A stretch of 7,056 nt of DNA from positions 1-7,056 of the forward strand of contig RHCK01000082.1 in NCBI GenBank assembly GCA_010030605.1, in the 5' to 3' direction. The DNA is from Acidimicrobiia bacterium. Lineage in GTDB: Bacteria; Actinomycetota; Acidimicrobiia; Acidimicrobiales; Ilumatobacteraceae. Shown here piece after piece: positions 1-5,780 of the stretch (its first letter is position 1; the number at the start of each line of letters is the position of its first letter). The position numbers were made by a program, and so were the translations under genes. The notes under the pieces were generated by a model. The model did not search any database and had not been told where the DNA came from. It saw only the letters and a program-made list of their open reading frames with translations.

Positions 1-99
1 GAAACGTTCCAGCCAGTCGACGCTCTCGGCATCGAGGTGGTTGGTGGGCTCGTCGAGCAACAACAGGTCGGGACGACTGAGGAGCAAACGACACAACGC
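1..99. repeat. Inverted repeat, left arm (fold-back)
   Basis: Bases 1-99 are the exact reverse complement of 500-598 (paired positions sum to 599); I checked them base by base and found no mismatch. Homology stops at 100/499. The outer limit cannot be seen because the arm is cut by the window edge. Both arms encode the ettA stretch from ALCRLLL to WLERF. Confidence 0.97.
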
Positions 100-498
100 A
101 ACGCGACGACGTTCTCCACCCGAGAGTTTGGTGACATCGGAGTCGTTGGGCGGGCAACGCAACGCGTCCATGGCGATCTCGACATTGCGCTCGAGGCTCC
201 AGGCATCCGCGGCGGCGATCTTGTCCTCGAGTTCGGCCTGCAATGCGCCGACCTTTTCGTAGTCGGCGTCGGGATCGCCCCACATCGCCATGACCTCGTT
301 GTACCGATCGAGAATGGCCTTCACCGATGCCACTCCGTCCATCACGTTGCCGAGCACGTCCTTGGACGGGTCCAACTGGGGTTCTTGGGCGAGGTAGCCG
401 ACCGTGAAACCGGGTGTGAGGCGGGCTTCTCCGGAGAATCCGTCGTCGAGCCCGGCCATGATGCGCAACAGGCTGGACTTGCCGGCGCCGTTCGAGCC
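1..498 (-). CDS. ettA: EttA N-terminal segment, partial and inverted
   Basis: On the minus strand this reads about 166 codons with no stop, running off the window at base 1. It carries the first nucleotide-binding domain of the ABC-F protein EttA: Walker A GSNGAGKSS (bases 498-472), the EttA-like stretch YLAQEPQLDPSKDV, a PDADYEKVGALQAELEDKI helix, the ABC signature LSGGERRRVALCRLLL and Walker B LLLLDEPTNHLDAES. EttA (energy-dependent translational throttle A) is a cytoplasmic ATPase that binds the ribosomal E site and gates entry into elongation. The piece begins abruptly at Walker A. The first ~36 residues, with the start codon, are absent, and upstream of base 498 the frame enters the inverted repeat and reads unrelated residues. 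The last 33 codons (99-1) are identical to codons 500-598 on the plus strand, so this is the missing front part of the plus-strand gene in flipped orientation, not a second paralogue. Confidence 0.85.
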
Positions 499-499
499 G

Positions 500-598
500 G
501 CGTTGTGTCGTTTGCTCCTCAGTCGTCCCGACCTGTTGTTGCTCGACGAGCCCACCAACCACCTCGATGCCGAGAGCGTCGACTGGCTGGAACGTTTC
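500..598. repeat. Inverted repeat, right arm (fold-back)
   Basis: This is the partner of 1-99 in opposite orientation, with a 400-base spacer between them. The inner breakpoint lies in GC-rich sequence with a 7-base direct repeat GCCGGCG at 481-487 and 496-502, which could have served as microhomology for a template switch or mis-join. Confidence 0.97.
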
Positions 599-1660
599 TT
601 GAAGGAGTACGCCGGCACCGTGGTGGCCATCACCCACGACCGTTACTTCCTCGACAACGTGGCCAAGTGGATTCTCGAATTGGATCGAGGTCGAGGATTC
701 CCCTTCGAGGGCAACTACACCAGTTGGCTGGAACAGAAGCAGGAACGACTGGCCAAGGAAGAGAAGAGCAACGAGAACCGGCGTCGCACTTTGGAGCGAG
801 AACTGGAATGGGTGCGCATGTCACCCAAGGCCCGTCAAGCCAAGGGCAAGGCCCGATTGTCGGCGTACGAGAAGTTGCAGGCCGAGGCCGAAGCCGCCGA
901 CCGCGGCCCCTCGAAGTTGGAAATCATGATTCCGGCCGGAAAGCGCCTCGGTGACACCGTCATCGAAGTGAACGGAATCAGCAAATCCTTCGGTGATCGT
1001 CTGCTCATCGAGAATCTCTCGTTCTCGTTGCCGCCGGCGGGCATTGTCGGAATCATCGGCCCCAACGGCGCCGGTAAGACCACCTTGTTCAAGATGCTCA
1101 CCGGTCAGGAATCCGTGGACGCCGGCACCGTGAAGGTGGGAGACACCGTCGAGTTGGCGTACGTCGATCAAAGCCGCGACTCCCTGAATCCCGACGCGAC
1201 CGTCTACGAAGAGATCACCGGCAACATCGAACACATGAAGGTCGGCAACCGCGAGATCAACGGTCGCGCGTACGTCGCGTCGTTCAACTTCAAGGGCAGC
1301 GACCAGCAAAAGCGAGTCGGTGATCTGTCCGGCGGAGAACGAAACCGCGTGCACTTGGCCAAGTTGCTCAAGACCGGAGGAAACGTTCTACTGCTCGACG
1401 AGCCCACGAACGACCTCGATGTCGACACCTTGCGCGCTCTCGAAGACGCGCTCGAGGCATTTCCCGGTTGTGCCGTGGTCATCAGCCACGACCGCTGGTT
1501 CCTCGATCGCATCGCCACCCACGTGTTGGCTTTCGAGGGCGACAGCCAGGTGCGCTGGTTCGCAGGCAACTTCAGCGAATACGAAGCGTGGCGCAAGAAA
1601 GAAATCGGCTCGGCGGCCGATCAGCCCCATCGCATCAAGTACAAGCCCCTCGCCCGCTGA
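500..1660 (+). CDS. ettA: Energy-dependent translational throttle protein EttA (ABC-F), 5'-truncated
   Basis: 386 codons to TGA at 1658-1660. In order: end of the first signature helix (ALCRLLL), Walker B LLLLDEPTNHLDAES, H-loop ITHDRYFLDNVA, the linker/tRNA-interaction region with EGNYTSWLEQKQERL, ELEWVR and KARQAKGKARLSAYEKL, then the second ATPase domain: Walker A GPNGAGKTT (1058-1084), Q-loop VDQSRDSL, signature LSGGERNRVHLAKLL, Walker B LLLDEPTNDLD and H-loop ISHDRWFLDRIATH. The C-terminus HRIKYKPLAR matches the conserved EttA tail. Agreement with E. coli EttA as I remember it runs along the whole length, so the family call is firm. The frame is open back to an ATG at 404, but residues before base 500 are antisense reading of the inverted segment and are not EttA; no true start is visible. 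With the minus-strand piece, about 519 of ~555 residues are present. First gene of an overlapping three-gene operon. Confidence 0.95.
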   Translation, partial: ALCRLLLSRPDLLLLDEPTNHLDAESVDWLERFLKEYAGTVVAITHDRYFLDNVAKWILELDRGRGFPFEGNYTSWLEQKQERLAKEEKSNENRRRTLERELEWVRMSPKARQAKGKARLSAYEKLQAEAEAADRGPSKLEIMIPAGKRLGDTVIEVNGISKSFGDRLLIENLSFSLPPAGIVGIIGPNGAGKTTLFKMLTGQESVDAGTVKVGDTVELAYVDQSRDSLNPDATVYEEITGNIEHMKVGNREINGRAYVASFNFKGSDQQKRVGDLSGGERNRVHLAKLLKTGGNVLLLDEPTNDLDVDTLRALEDALEAFPGCAVVISHDRWFLDRIATHVLAFEGDSQVRWFAGNFSEYEAWRKKEIGSAADQPHRIKYKPLAR

Positions 1661-1974
1661 TGCCCACCTCCACTCGCCTCGTTCGCATCGCGTGTGCGGT
1701 CGTTTTCGTCGGGTGCATCGCCGGACTCATCATTTCGTCGATCGCGGGCAACAACGAAGGTTGGGTGCTTTCCATCGGAATGTGCGGAGCAGCGGCCGCG
1801 GTGATTCTGATCGTCGTGTCGTTGGTGACCGCGAACCGTCGCTTGCCGGAATTCATCGAGGCCGACGCCGAGGCCATCGAGACGCGCATTGCGACCCTCG
1901 TGGCGGCCGGTGCCGATGAGAGCGAAGTCCGCGAACTGGTGAGAGCCTCCATCAAATTGGGTCGCGGACAGTGA
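1660..1974 (+). CDS. Small membrane protein, two predicted TM helices (104 aa)
   Basis: The ATG at 1660 shares one base with the ettA stop (TGATG), which is the reason for choosing it over an upstream extension that would run inside ettA. Two hydrophobic segments, about residues 6-28 (VRIACAVVFVGCIAGLIISS) and 33-54 (WVLSIGMCGAAAAVILIVVS), form a hairpin. A charged helical tail of about 45 residues follows, rich in Glu and Ala (EADAEAIETRIATLVAAGADE), which probably lies in the cytoplasm. I recognise no family or catalytic motif. It lies between ettA and cysQ with overlaps at both ends and must be co-transcribed, probably with translational coupling because no Shine-Dalgarno sequence is seen. 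The function is unknown. Confidence 0.8.
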   Translation: MPTSTRLVRIACAVVFVGCIAGLIISSIAGNNEGWVLSIGMCGAAAAVILIVVSLVTANRRLPEFIEADAEAIETRIATLVAAGADESEVRELVRASIKLGRGQ

Positions 1975-2732
1975 CCGACGGCCGAACGACGGAGACCGAC
2001 CAGCAACTCGCGACGCGACTCGCCGTCGAGGCCGGTCGCATGTTGGTCGAACTTCGCGACGACCTCGTGCGCGAAGGAATTCACTATTGGGACCTGAAGG
2101 ACGAAGGTGACGTCGCCGGGCATCGGTTCTTGGTTTCCGCATTGACCGCTGCTCGACCGGACGACGTGATTCTCTCCGAGGAGGCGGCCGACAATCGTCG
2201 CCGACTTCAGGCCGATCGCGTCTGGATCATCGACCCCATCGACGGAACAAACGAGTTCGCCGAACCTCCACGATTCGATTGGGCGATCCACATCGCGTTG
2301 TGGGAACGAGGTTCCCTGACCGCCGCCGCAGTGAGCATGCCCGCGCTCGACATGGTCTTCAGCACGCATCCGGCTCCGGCACTGCCCGCCGTCGAGCGCG
2401 AGCGTCCGATCCTGGTGACGTCACGATCGAGAAACACCTACGCCGCCATTCGCGTGGCGAACGCATTGCAATGCGACGTGGGCCGCCTCGGGTCGGCCGG
2501 TGCGAAGACGATGGCGATCGTCATGGGCGAGGCCGACATCTACGTGCACGACGGCGGCATGTATCAGTGGGACTCGGCCGCACCCGCCGCGGTGGCCGAG
2601 GCCGCCGGATTGCACGTGAGCCGCATCGACGGAACTCCTCTCGTCTACAACCAGGAATCGCTCTGGCTTCCCGACTTCGTGGTGTGTCGCCCCGAATTCG
2701 CCGACGCGGTGCTGGCAGCCGTGAACCACTAA
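1971..2732 (+). CDS. cysQ: CysQ-type 3'(2'),5'-bisphosphate nucleotidase (inositol monophosphatase family)
   Basis: 253 residues from a GTG start that overlaps the preceding stop by 4 bases (GTGA). Family motifs: LSEEAADN (68-75) with the acidic metal ligands, WIIDPIDGTNEF (85-96) holding the D-P-I-D-G-T metal site, the GSAGAK substrate-side motif (174-179) and WDSAAP (200-205) with the last metal-binding Asp. The pattern follows actinobacterial CysQ closely (D-x-V-W-I-I-D-P-[IL]-D-G-T, Y-N-Q near the C-terminus, L-P-D). In the family these Mg2+-dependent cytoplasmic phosphatases hydrolyse 3'-phosphoadenosine 5'-phosphate from sulfate assimilation. Mycobacterial members also act on inositol-1-phosphate and fructose-1,6-bisphosphate, so substrate preference cannot be settled here. 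Length is usual for the family, and all the core motifs I know are intact. No sulfate-assimilation gene lies nearby; the operon partners are ettA and the small membrane protein. Confidence 0.88.
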   Translation: MTDGRTTETDQQLATRLAVEAGRMLVELRDDLVREGIHYWDLKDEGDVAGHRFLVSALTAARPDDVILSEEAADNRRRLQADRVWIIDPIDGTNEFAEPPRFDWAIHIALWERGSLTAAAVSMPALDMVFSTHPAPALPAVERERPILVTSRSRNTYAAIRVANALQCDVGRLGSAGAKTMAIVMGEADIYVHDGGMYQWDSAAPAAVAEAAGLHVSRIDGTPLVYNQESLWLPDFVVCRPEFADAVLAAVNH

Positions 2733-2765
2733 TACGCACGGCGGGAATCCGCTCGGCGGCGCGGG

Positions 2766-2771
2766 TATGGT
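2766..2771 (+). promoter_or_regulatory. Probable leaderless -10 promoter element
   Basis: TATGGT fits the actinobacterial -10 pattern TANNNT. It ends 6 bases before the ATG at 2778, which would place the transcription start on or next to the A of that ATG. No Shine-Dalgarno sequence precedes the ATG, as expected for leaderless translation. No convincing -35 is seen in the short gap after cysQ. Confidence 0.5.
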
Positions 2772-2777
2772 GACGTC

Positions 2778-4667
2778 ATGAATCGGCATCCCGGAATCGC
2801 CATCGCTGGTCTGGCCTCACTCGGCGCCGGCATCATCCACGGTGGAGCGATCGGCCTTCACGCCGAACACCCGCAATTGGCGCGCATCTTCATTGTCATG
2901 ACCCTTTTACAAGTGGGTTGGGGCGTGGCCATGTTGCTCGCGCCGCGCGCCATGGCCATTCCCGCCGGCATTCTCATCAACGGCGCCGCGGTGGGTGGCT
3001 GGTTGCTCACTCGCATCGCGGGAATCTCCTGGATCGATGGTCTCGAATTGCGCGAGAGCCCGCAGTGGGCCGATTCCATTTGTGCCGGTCTCGGTGCCAT
3101 CGCTGCCACGGCCGCCCTCGCCGCGTTGCTCATCGGCGAACGCCATCTGCCCACTCCCCGACTGTCGATGCCCGCGTTGGCCTGCGCCCTGTTGGTCGTG
3201 CCTGCCATGTGGAACGGAAGTTCCCATGTCCACAATCACTCGACCGTCGATGCCGCAGGAAATGCCATCGACGAATCCCAACCCCACGATCATTCGTCGG
3301 CATCAGTGGTCGCGGTGAGCAACGTCGAGGGAACGACGACGGAGACCACCGTCGCTCACGTGCACTCGACCGACTGGCCCCGCGCGTACGACCCGGCCGT
3401 CGGCATCGATATCAGCGGCGTCGACGGGGTGTCCACGGATCAAGAAGCGCGGGCGAGAAAATTGATCGAGGACACGCTGAAGGTTCTTCCCCAATGGGCC
3501 GATTACGACACCGCCGTGTCCCAAGGATGGATTTCCATTCGTGATGAGTCGACCGGCTACGAGCACCTGATCAATCGTCGTCTGATATTCGATGACAAGT
3601 TCCTCGATCCCACGGCCCCCGAGTCGTTGGTGTACAAAGCCGAAGGCACGAAGCGCACCTTGGTGTCGGCAATGTTCATGGCGAACATCGGTGTCGCCAT
3701 CGATGATCCGACCTTGACCGATTTCGCCGGGCCACTCATGCAATGGCACGTGCACGACAACTTGTGCTTCCGCGACAATGGTCAGGGATTTTCCGTCGTG
3801 GCCGGAATTCTCGATGCCAACGGCAACTGTCCTCCCGGCTCCGTGCTGACCGGAATTGGTGTGGCCATGGTCCACGTGTGGATCGCCGCTCACCCGTGCG
3901 GACCATTCGCCGCACTCGAGGGCGTTGGTGCCGGGCGGGCGAACGTGACCGATGCCGAGCGCGTCGACTTGTGCGCTCACGATCATTCGACGACCTCGAC
4001 GACTCCCACGGTCGCCGCTACGACACCACCCACCGCGGCTCCAACCACCGCGGCACCCAGCTACAAAGACGATGGATCCCCGCGCATCAGCTTGGCGGGT
4101 TTCGCCGGAGTGTCGGCCGATCAGCAGGCGCGTGCCGAAGATCTCGTGTATCGCACCCGCACCGTGTTGCCGAAGTTCGCCACGGTCGAGATCGCTCAAC
4201 AAAATGGATACACGAGCATTCAGGACTCCTCCACCGGAGTCGAGCACTACGTGAACTGGTCGTACATCAACGACGAGCACGAACTCGACCCCAACTATCC
4301 CGAGAGCCTGGTTTTCCAAGTGGGACCCAACGGTCGGCGAACCCTCGCCTCGGCCATGTACATGCTTGGTGACTCGTACACCCTCGAGACGGTGCCCGAC
4401 ATCGGTGGCTCACTGACGCAATGGCACATCCACAACAACCTTTGCTACAGCCAGGATCCCTTCATCAACGGTTCGACGCGGGTCGTCGGGGTGACGTCGG
4501 AGAATGGGCCGTGCAGTTTCGGCATCAAACTGAACCCGAATCCCATGATCCATGTGTGGATCATCCCGCAGACGTGTGGGCCATTCGCCGCGCTCGAAGG
4601 AGTCGGAGCGGGTCAGATCAAGCCGGGCGAAGAACGTCTGTGCGATCAGGTGCACTCGCACGGCTGA
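2778..4667 (+). CDS. Membrane protein with two tandem His/Cys-rich extracytoplasmic domains (629 aa)
   Basis: No named family recognised. Residues 1-148 are hydrophobic, with about five predicted membrane helices (near 7-27, 36-56, 60-80, 101-119 and 130-146) and histidines in the first (HGGAIGLHAEH). A His-rich spacer follows (HVHNH at 150, PHDH at 169, HVH at 194). Two homologous domains come next, A about 209-400 and B about 436-629, joined by a Thr/Pro/Ala linker. Each has GVS-x-DQ-x-ARA, [ED]-H-x-x-N, PESLV[YF], RTL-x-SAM[FY]M, QWH-x-H-[DN]-NLC, HVWI and CGPFAALEGVGAG, then a Cys and a final H-x-H. The ATG at 2778 is supported by the -10 element just upstream. The conserved His and Cys suggest metal binding outside the cytoplasm, perhaps copper or zinc; that is inference. 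The gene is monocistronic by layout, and its last 50 bases overlap the convergent MFS gene. Confidence 0.9.
   Translation: MNRHPGIAIAGLASLGAGIIHGGAIGLHAEHPQLARIFIVMTLLQVGWGVAMLLAPRAMAIPAGILINGAAVGGWLLTRIAGISWIDGLELRESPQWADSICAGLGAIAATAALAALLIGERHLPTPRLSMPALACALLVVPAMWNGSSHVHNHSTVDAAGNAIDESQPHDHSSASVVAVSNVEGTTTETTVAHVHSTDWPRAYDPAVGIDISGVDGVSTDQEARARKLIEDTLKVLPQWADYDTAVSQGWISIRDESTGYEHLINRRLIFDDKFLDPTAPESLVYKAEGTKRTLVSAMFMANIGVAIDDPTLTDFAGPLMQWHVHDNLCFRDNGQGFSVVAGILDANGNCPPGSVLTGIGVAMVHVWIAAHPCGPFAALEGVGAGRANVTDAERVDLCAHDHSTTSTTPTVAATTPPTAAPTTAAPSYKDDGSPRISLAGFAGVSADQQARAEDLVYRTRTVLPKFATVEIAQQNGYTSIQDSSTGVEHYVNWSYINDEHELDPNYPESLVFQVGPNGRRTLASAMYMLGDSYTLETVPDIGGSLTQWHIHNNLCYSQDPFINGSTRVVGVTSENGPCSFGIKLNPNPMIHVWIIPQTCGPFAALEGVGAGQIKPGEERLCDQVHSHG
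3402..3977 (+). repeat. Internal protein repeat, domain A of the 629-aa protein
   Basis: Residues about 209-400. Key positions: E262-H263, PESLV 281-285, W323-H324-x-H326-x-N-L-C330, C351, H366-V-W-I, C374-G-P-F-A-A-L-E-G to G386, C399 and H401-D-H403. It aligns along its length with domain B. The shared 13-residue CGPF...GAG block is identical in protein, but 9 of its 13 codons differ synonymously, so the duplication is old and kept by selection on the protein. Confidence 0.9.
3987..4064 (+). other. Low-complexity Thr/Pro/Ala linker
   Basis: Residues about 404-429 are almost only Thr, Pro, Ala, Ser and Val (STTSTTPTVAATTPPTAAP). This is a typical flexible, extracytoplasmic interdomain linker of actinobacterial proteins. 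A similar Thr-rich stretch (GTTTETTVAH, about 185-194) precedes domain A. Confidence 0.85.
4083..4664 (+). repeat. Internal protein repeat, domain B of the 629-aa protein
   Basis: Residues about 436-629, the second copy of domain A. Matching positions: E489-H490, PESLV 508-512, W549-H550-x-H552-N-N-L-C556, C579, H592-V-W-I, C600-G-P-F-A-A-L-E-G to G612, C622 and H626-S-H628. Every His and Cys named for domain A has a counterpart here, which argues that both copies are functional. Confidence 0.9.
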
Positions 4668-5757
4668 TCACGCGACCGACGACCAACGACCACACCAATC
4701 CCGCCGCACTCACTCCGAGAACCACCTTGGGCATGGTCGACGACCCCGACGCGTCGATCAGTGGACCGATTCCGGTGGGAACGATCAAGGCTCCGATGGC
4801 GGCCGCGCCCACGATCCATGCCGTCGCCTTCGCGGTCAATGAAAGTCGCGCGTCGACGAGGGCGATCATGGTCGGGTACTGCGGTCCGGCACTCAACCCA
4901 TAGATCGCCGCGCCGATCCAAACTGACCACCTGACCCCGTCCGCAACAACCATCGTTCCGAGCGCCACGACCGACAACGAACACGACGTCACCACGATCG
5001 TGACGGGGCGCACGACCCTGTTCACCGGAATCGCCAGCAGTCGTCCGATCGCGAAGGCCCCCCAGAACGTTGCCGTCACCAGCGCGGGACGCGAACCTTC
5101 CAAACCCGCATCCTCGGCGTAGGTGAAGATCCAACCACCGAAGCCGATCTCGGCTCCCACGTACAGCAGAAAGAAGAAGGCCACGACCGCGGTGACGGTG
5201 TTGTTCAACGGCGGACGTTCGACATGATCCTCGGCCGTCGGCGACGACGGTGCCTCGTGGCGCATGATCGACGACGCACTCACGACGCCGAGCACGGTCA
5301 CCAACGCCGCCACCAGCCACAAATCATCCGACCAAGCGAGCGAACGGTCGACCGCCAACGGAGCGAGCAATGCACCGATGCCGAACATGAGATGCAAAGC
5401 GTTGAGCGCCGGCCCGGCTTTGCCGACACGAGCCCATACGACCATGGTGTTCATGCCCGCGTCGGCGGCACCGGTGGCCGCACCAACCAGCGTCACTCCG
5501 GCGAGCACCAACCAGTAATGCGAGCCAGCGGCGATGCACATCACGCCCGCGACGAAACCGACGACACCCACGTTCAATGTCGCGTGTCCCCCGATGGTTT
5601 CGATCCAGCGCCCTCCCAACATCGCTCCGACGAAGTTTCCGACGGCACTCGACGCGAAAAGTATCCCGATGGCTCCCGCGCCAACCGCGAGACGATCCTC
5701 CAAGTAGGACACGGATGGACCGAGAATCGACAACGCGACACCCATCACGAGTGCCAC
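4618..5757 (-). CDS. MFS transporter, NaGLT1/MFSD4-like
   Basis: 379 residues from GTG at 5757, almost wholly hydrophobic with about 11-12 predicted membrane helices and one central hydrophilic loop (about 165-188, RHEAPSSPTAEDHVERPP) that splits the usual 6+6 halves. Hallmarks: LGPSVSYL in helix 1, a degenerate MFS motif A (GGRWIETIGGH, 48-58), GPALNALHLMFGIGALLAP (115-133), FLLYVGAEIGFGGWIFTYA (196-214), FWGAFAIGRLLAIP (231-244) and SAGPQYPT (289-296). These match the sodium-dependent glucose transporter 1/MFSD4 group as I know it; the substrate is not readable from sequence. It lies 23 bases after the PEP-utilising enzyme gene, so co-transcription is likely. The start is uncertain: GTG at 5757 leaves almost nothing before helix 1, and an in-frame CTG at 5784 would add nine residues (LKPVHPYLS) and overlap the upstream stop as CTGA. 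No Shine-Dalgarno sequence supports either. Confidence 0.85.
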   Translation of the reverse strand: MALVMGVALSILGPSVSYLEDRLAVGAGAIGILFASSAVGNFVGAMLGGRWIETIGGHATLNVGVVGFVAGVMCIAAGSHYWLVLAGVTLVGAATGAADAGMNTMVVWARVGKAGPALNALHLMFGIGALLAPLAVDRSLAWSDDLWLVAALVTVLGVVSASSIMRHEAPSSPTAEDHVERPPLNNTVTAVVAFFFLLYVGAEIGFGGWIFTYAEDAGLEGSRPALVTATFWGAFAIGRLLAIPVNRVVRPVTIVVTSCSLSVVALGTMVVADGVRWSVWIGAAIYGLSAGPQYPTMIALVDARLSLTAKATAWIVGAAAIGALIVPTGIGPLIDASGSSTMPKVVLGVSAAGLVWSLVVGRVISRASAPDRTDVLRPA

Positions 5758-5780
5758 CGAGAGATACGGGTGAACGGGTT

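Noticed and set aside
100..499. Phase-variable invertible segment between inverted repeats
   Set aside because: Flipping the spacer would join Walker A to the rest of EttA, but upstream would still be the reversed left arm, not the missing ~36 N-terminal residues. No orientation gives a full EttA, and no recombinase is present.
404..499. ATG at 404 as the start of the EttA reading frame
   Set aside because: Residues from 404 to 499 come from the antisense of the inverted N-terminal piece and bear no likeness to EttA; the frame is open across the junction by chance.
37..954. Long plus-strand open frame of about 305 codons at the left edge
   Set aside because: It runs antisense to the inverted EttA piece and then out of frame through the plus-strand EttA; its composition is Arg/Gly/His-rich shadow coding.
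2742..2753. Small hairpin (GCGG, loop GAAT, CCGC) after cysQ as a terminator
   Set aside because: The stem is only 4 base pairs with no T-run after it; it cannot be supported as a terminator.
2771..2778. TGACGTCA palindrome overlapping the start of the 629-aa gene as an operator
   Set aside because: The same octamer also occurs inside cysQ at 2416-2423, and it is too short to call an operator in GC-rich DNA.
3303..4319. Minus-strand open frame of 338 codons
   Set aside because: It is antisense to the 629-residue protein, whose repeated motifs and synonymous divergence between copies prove the plus strand is coding. Its own product shows no domain.
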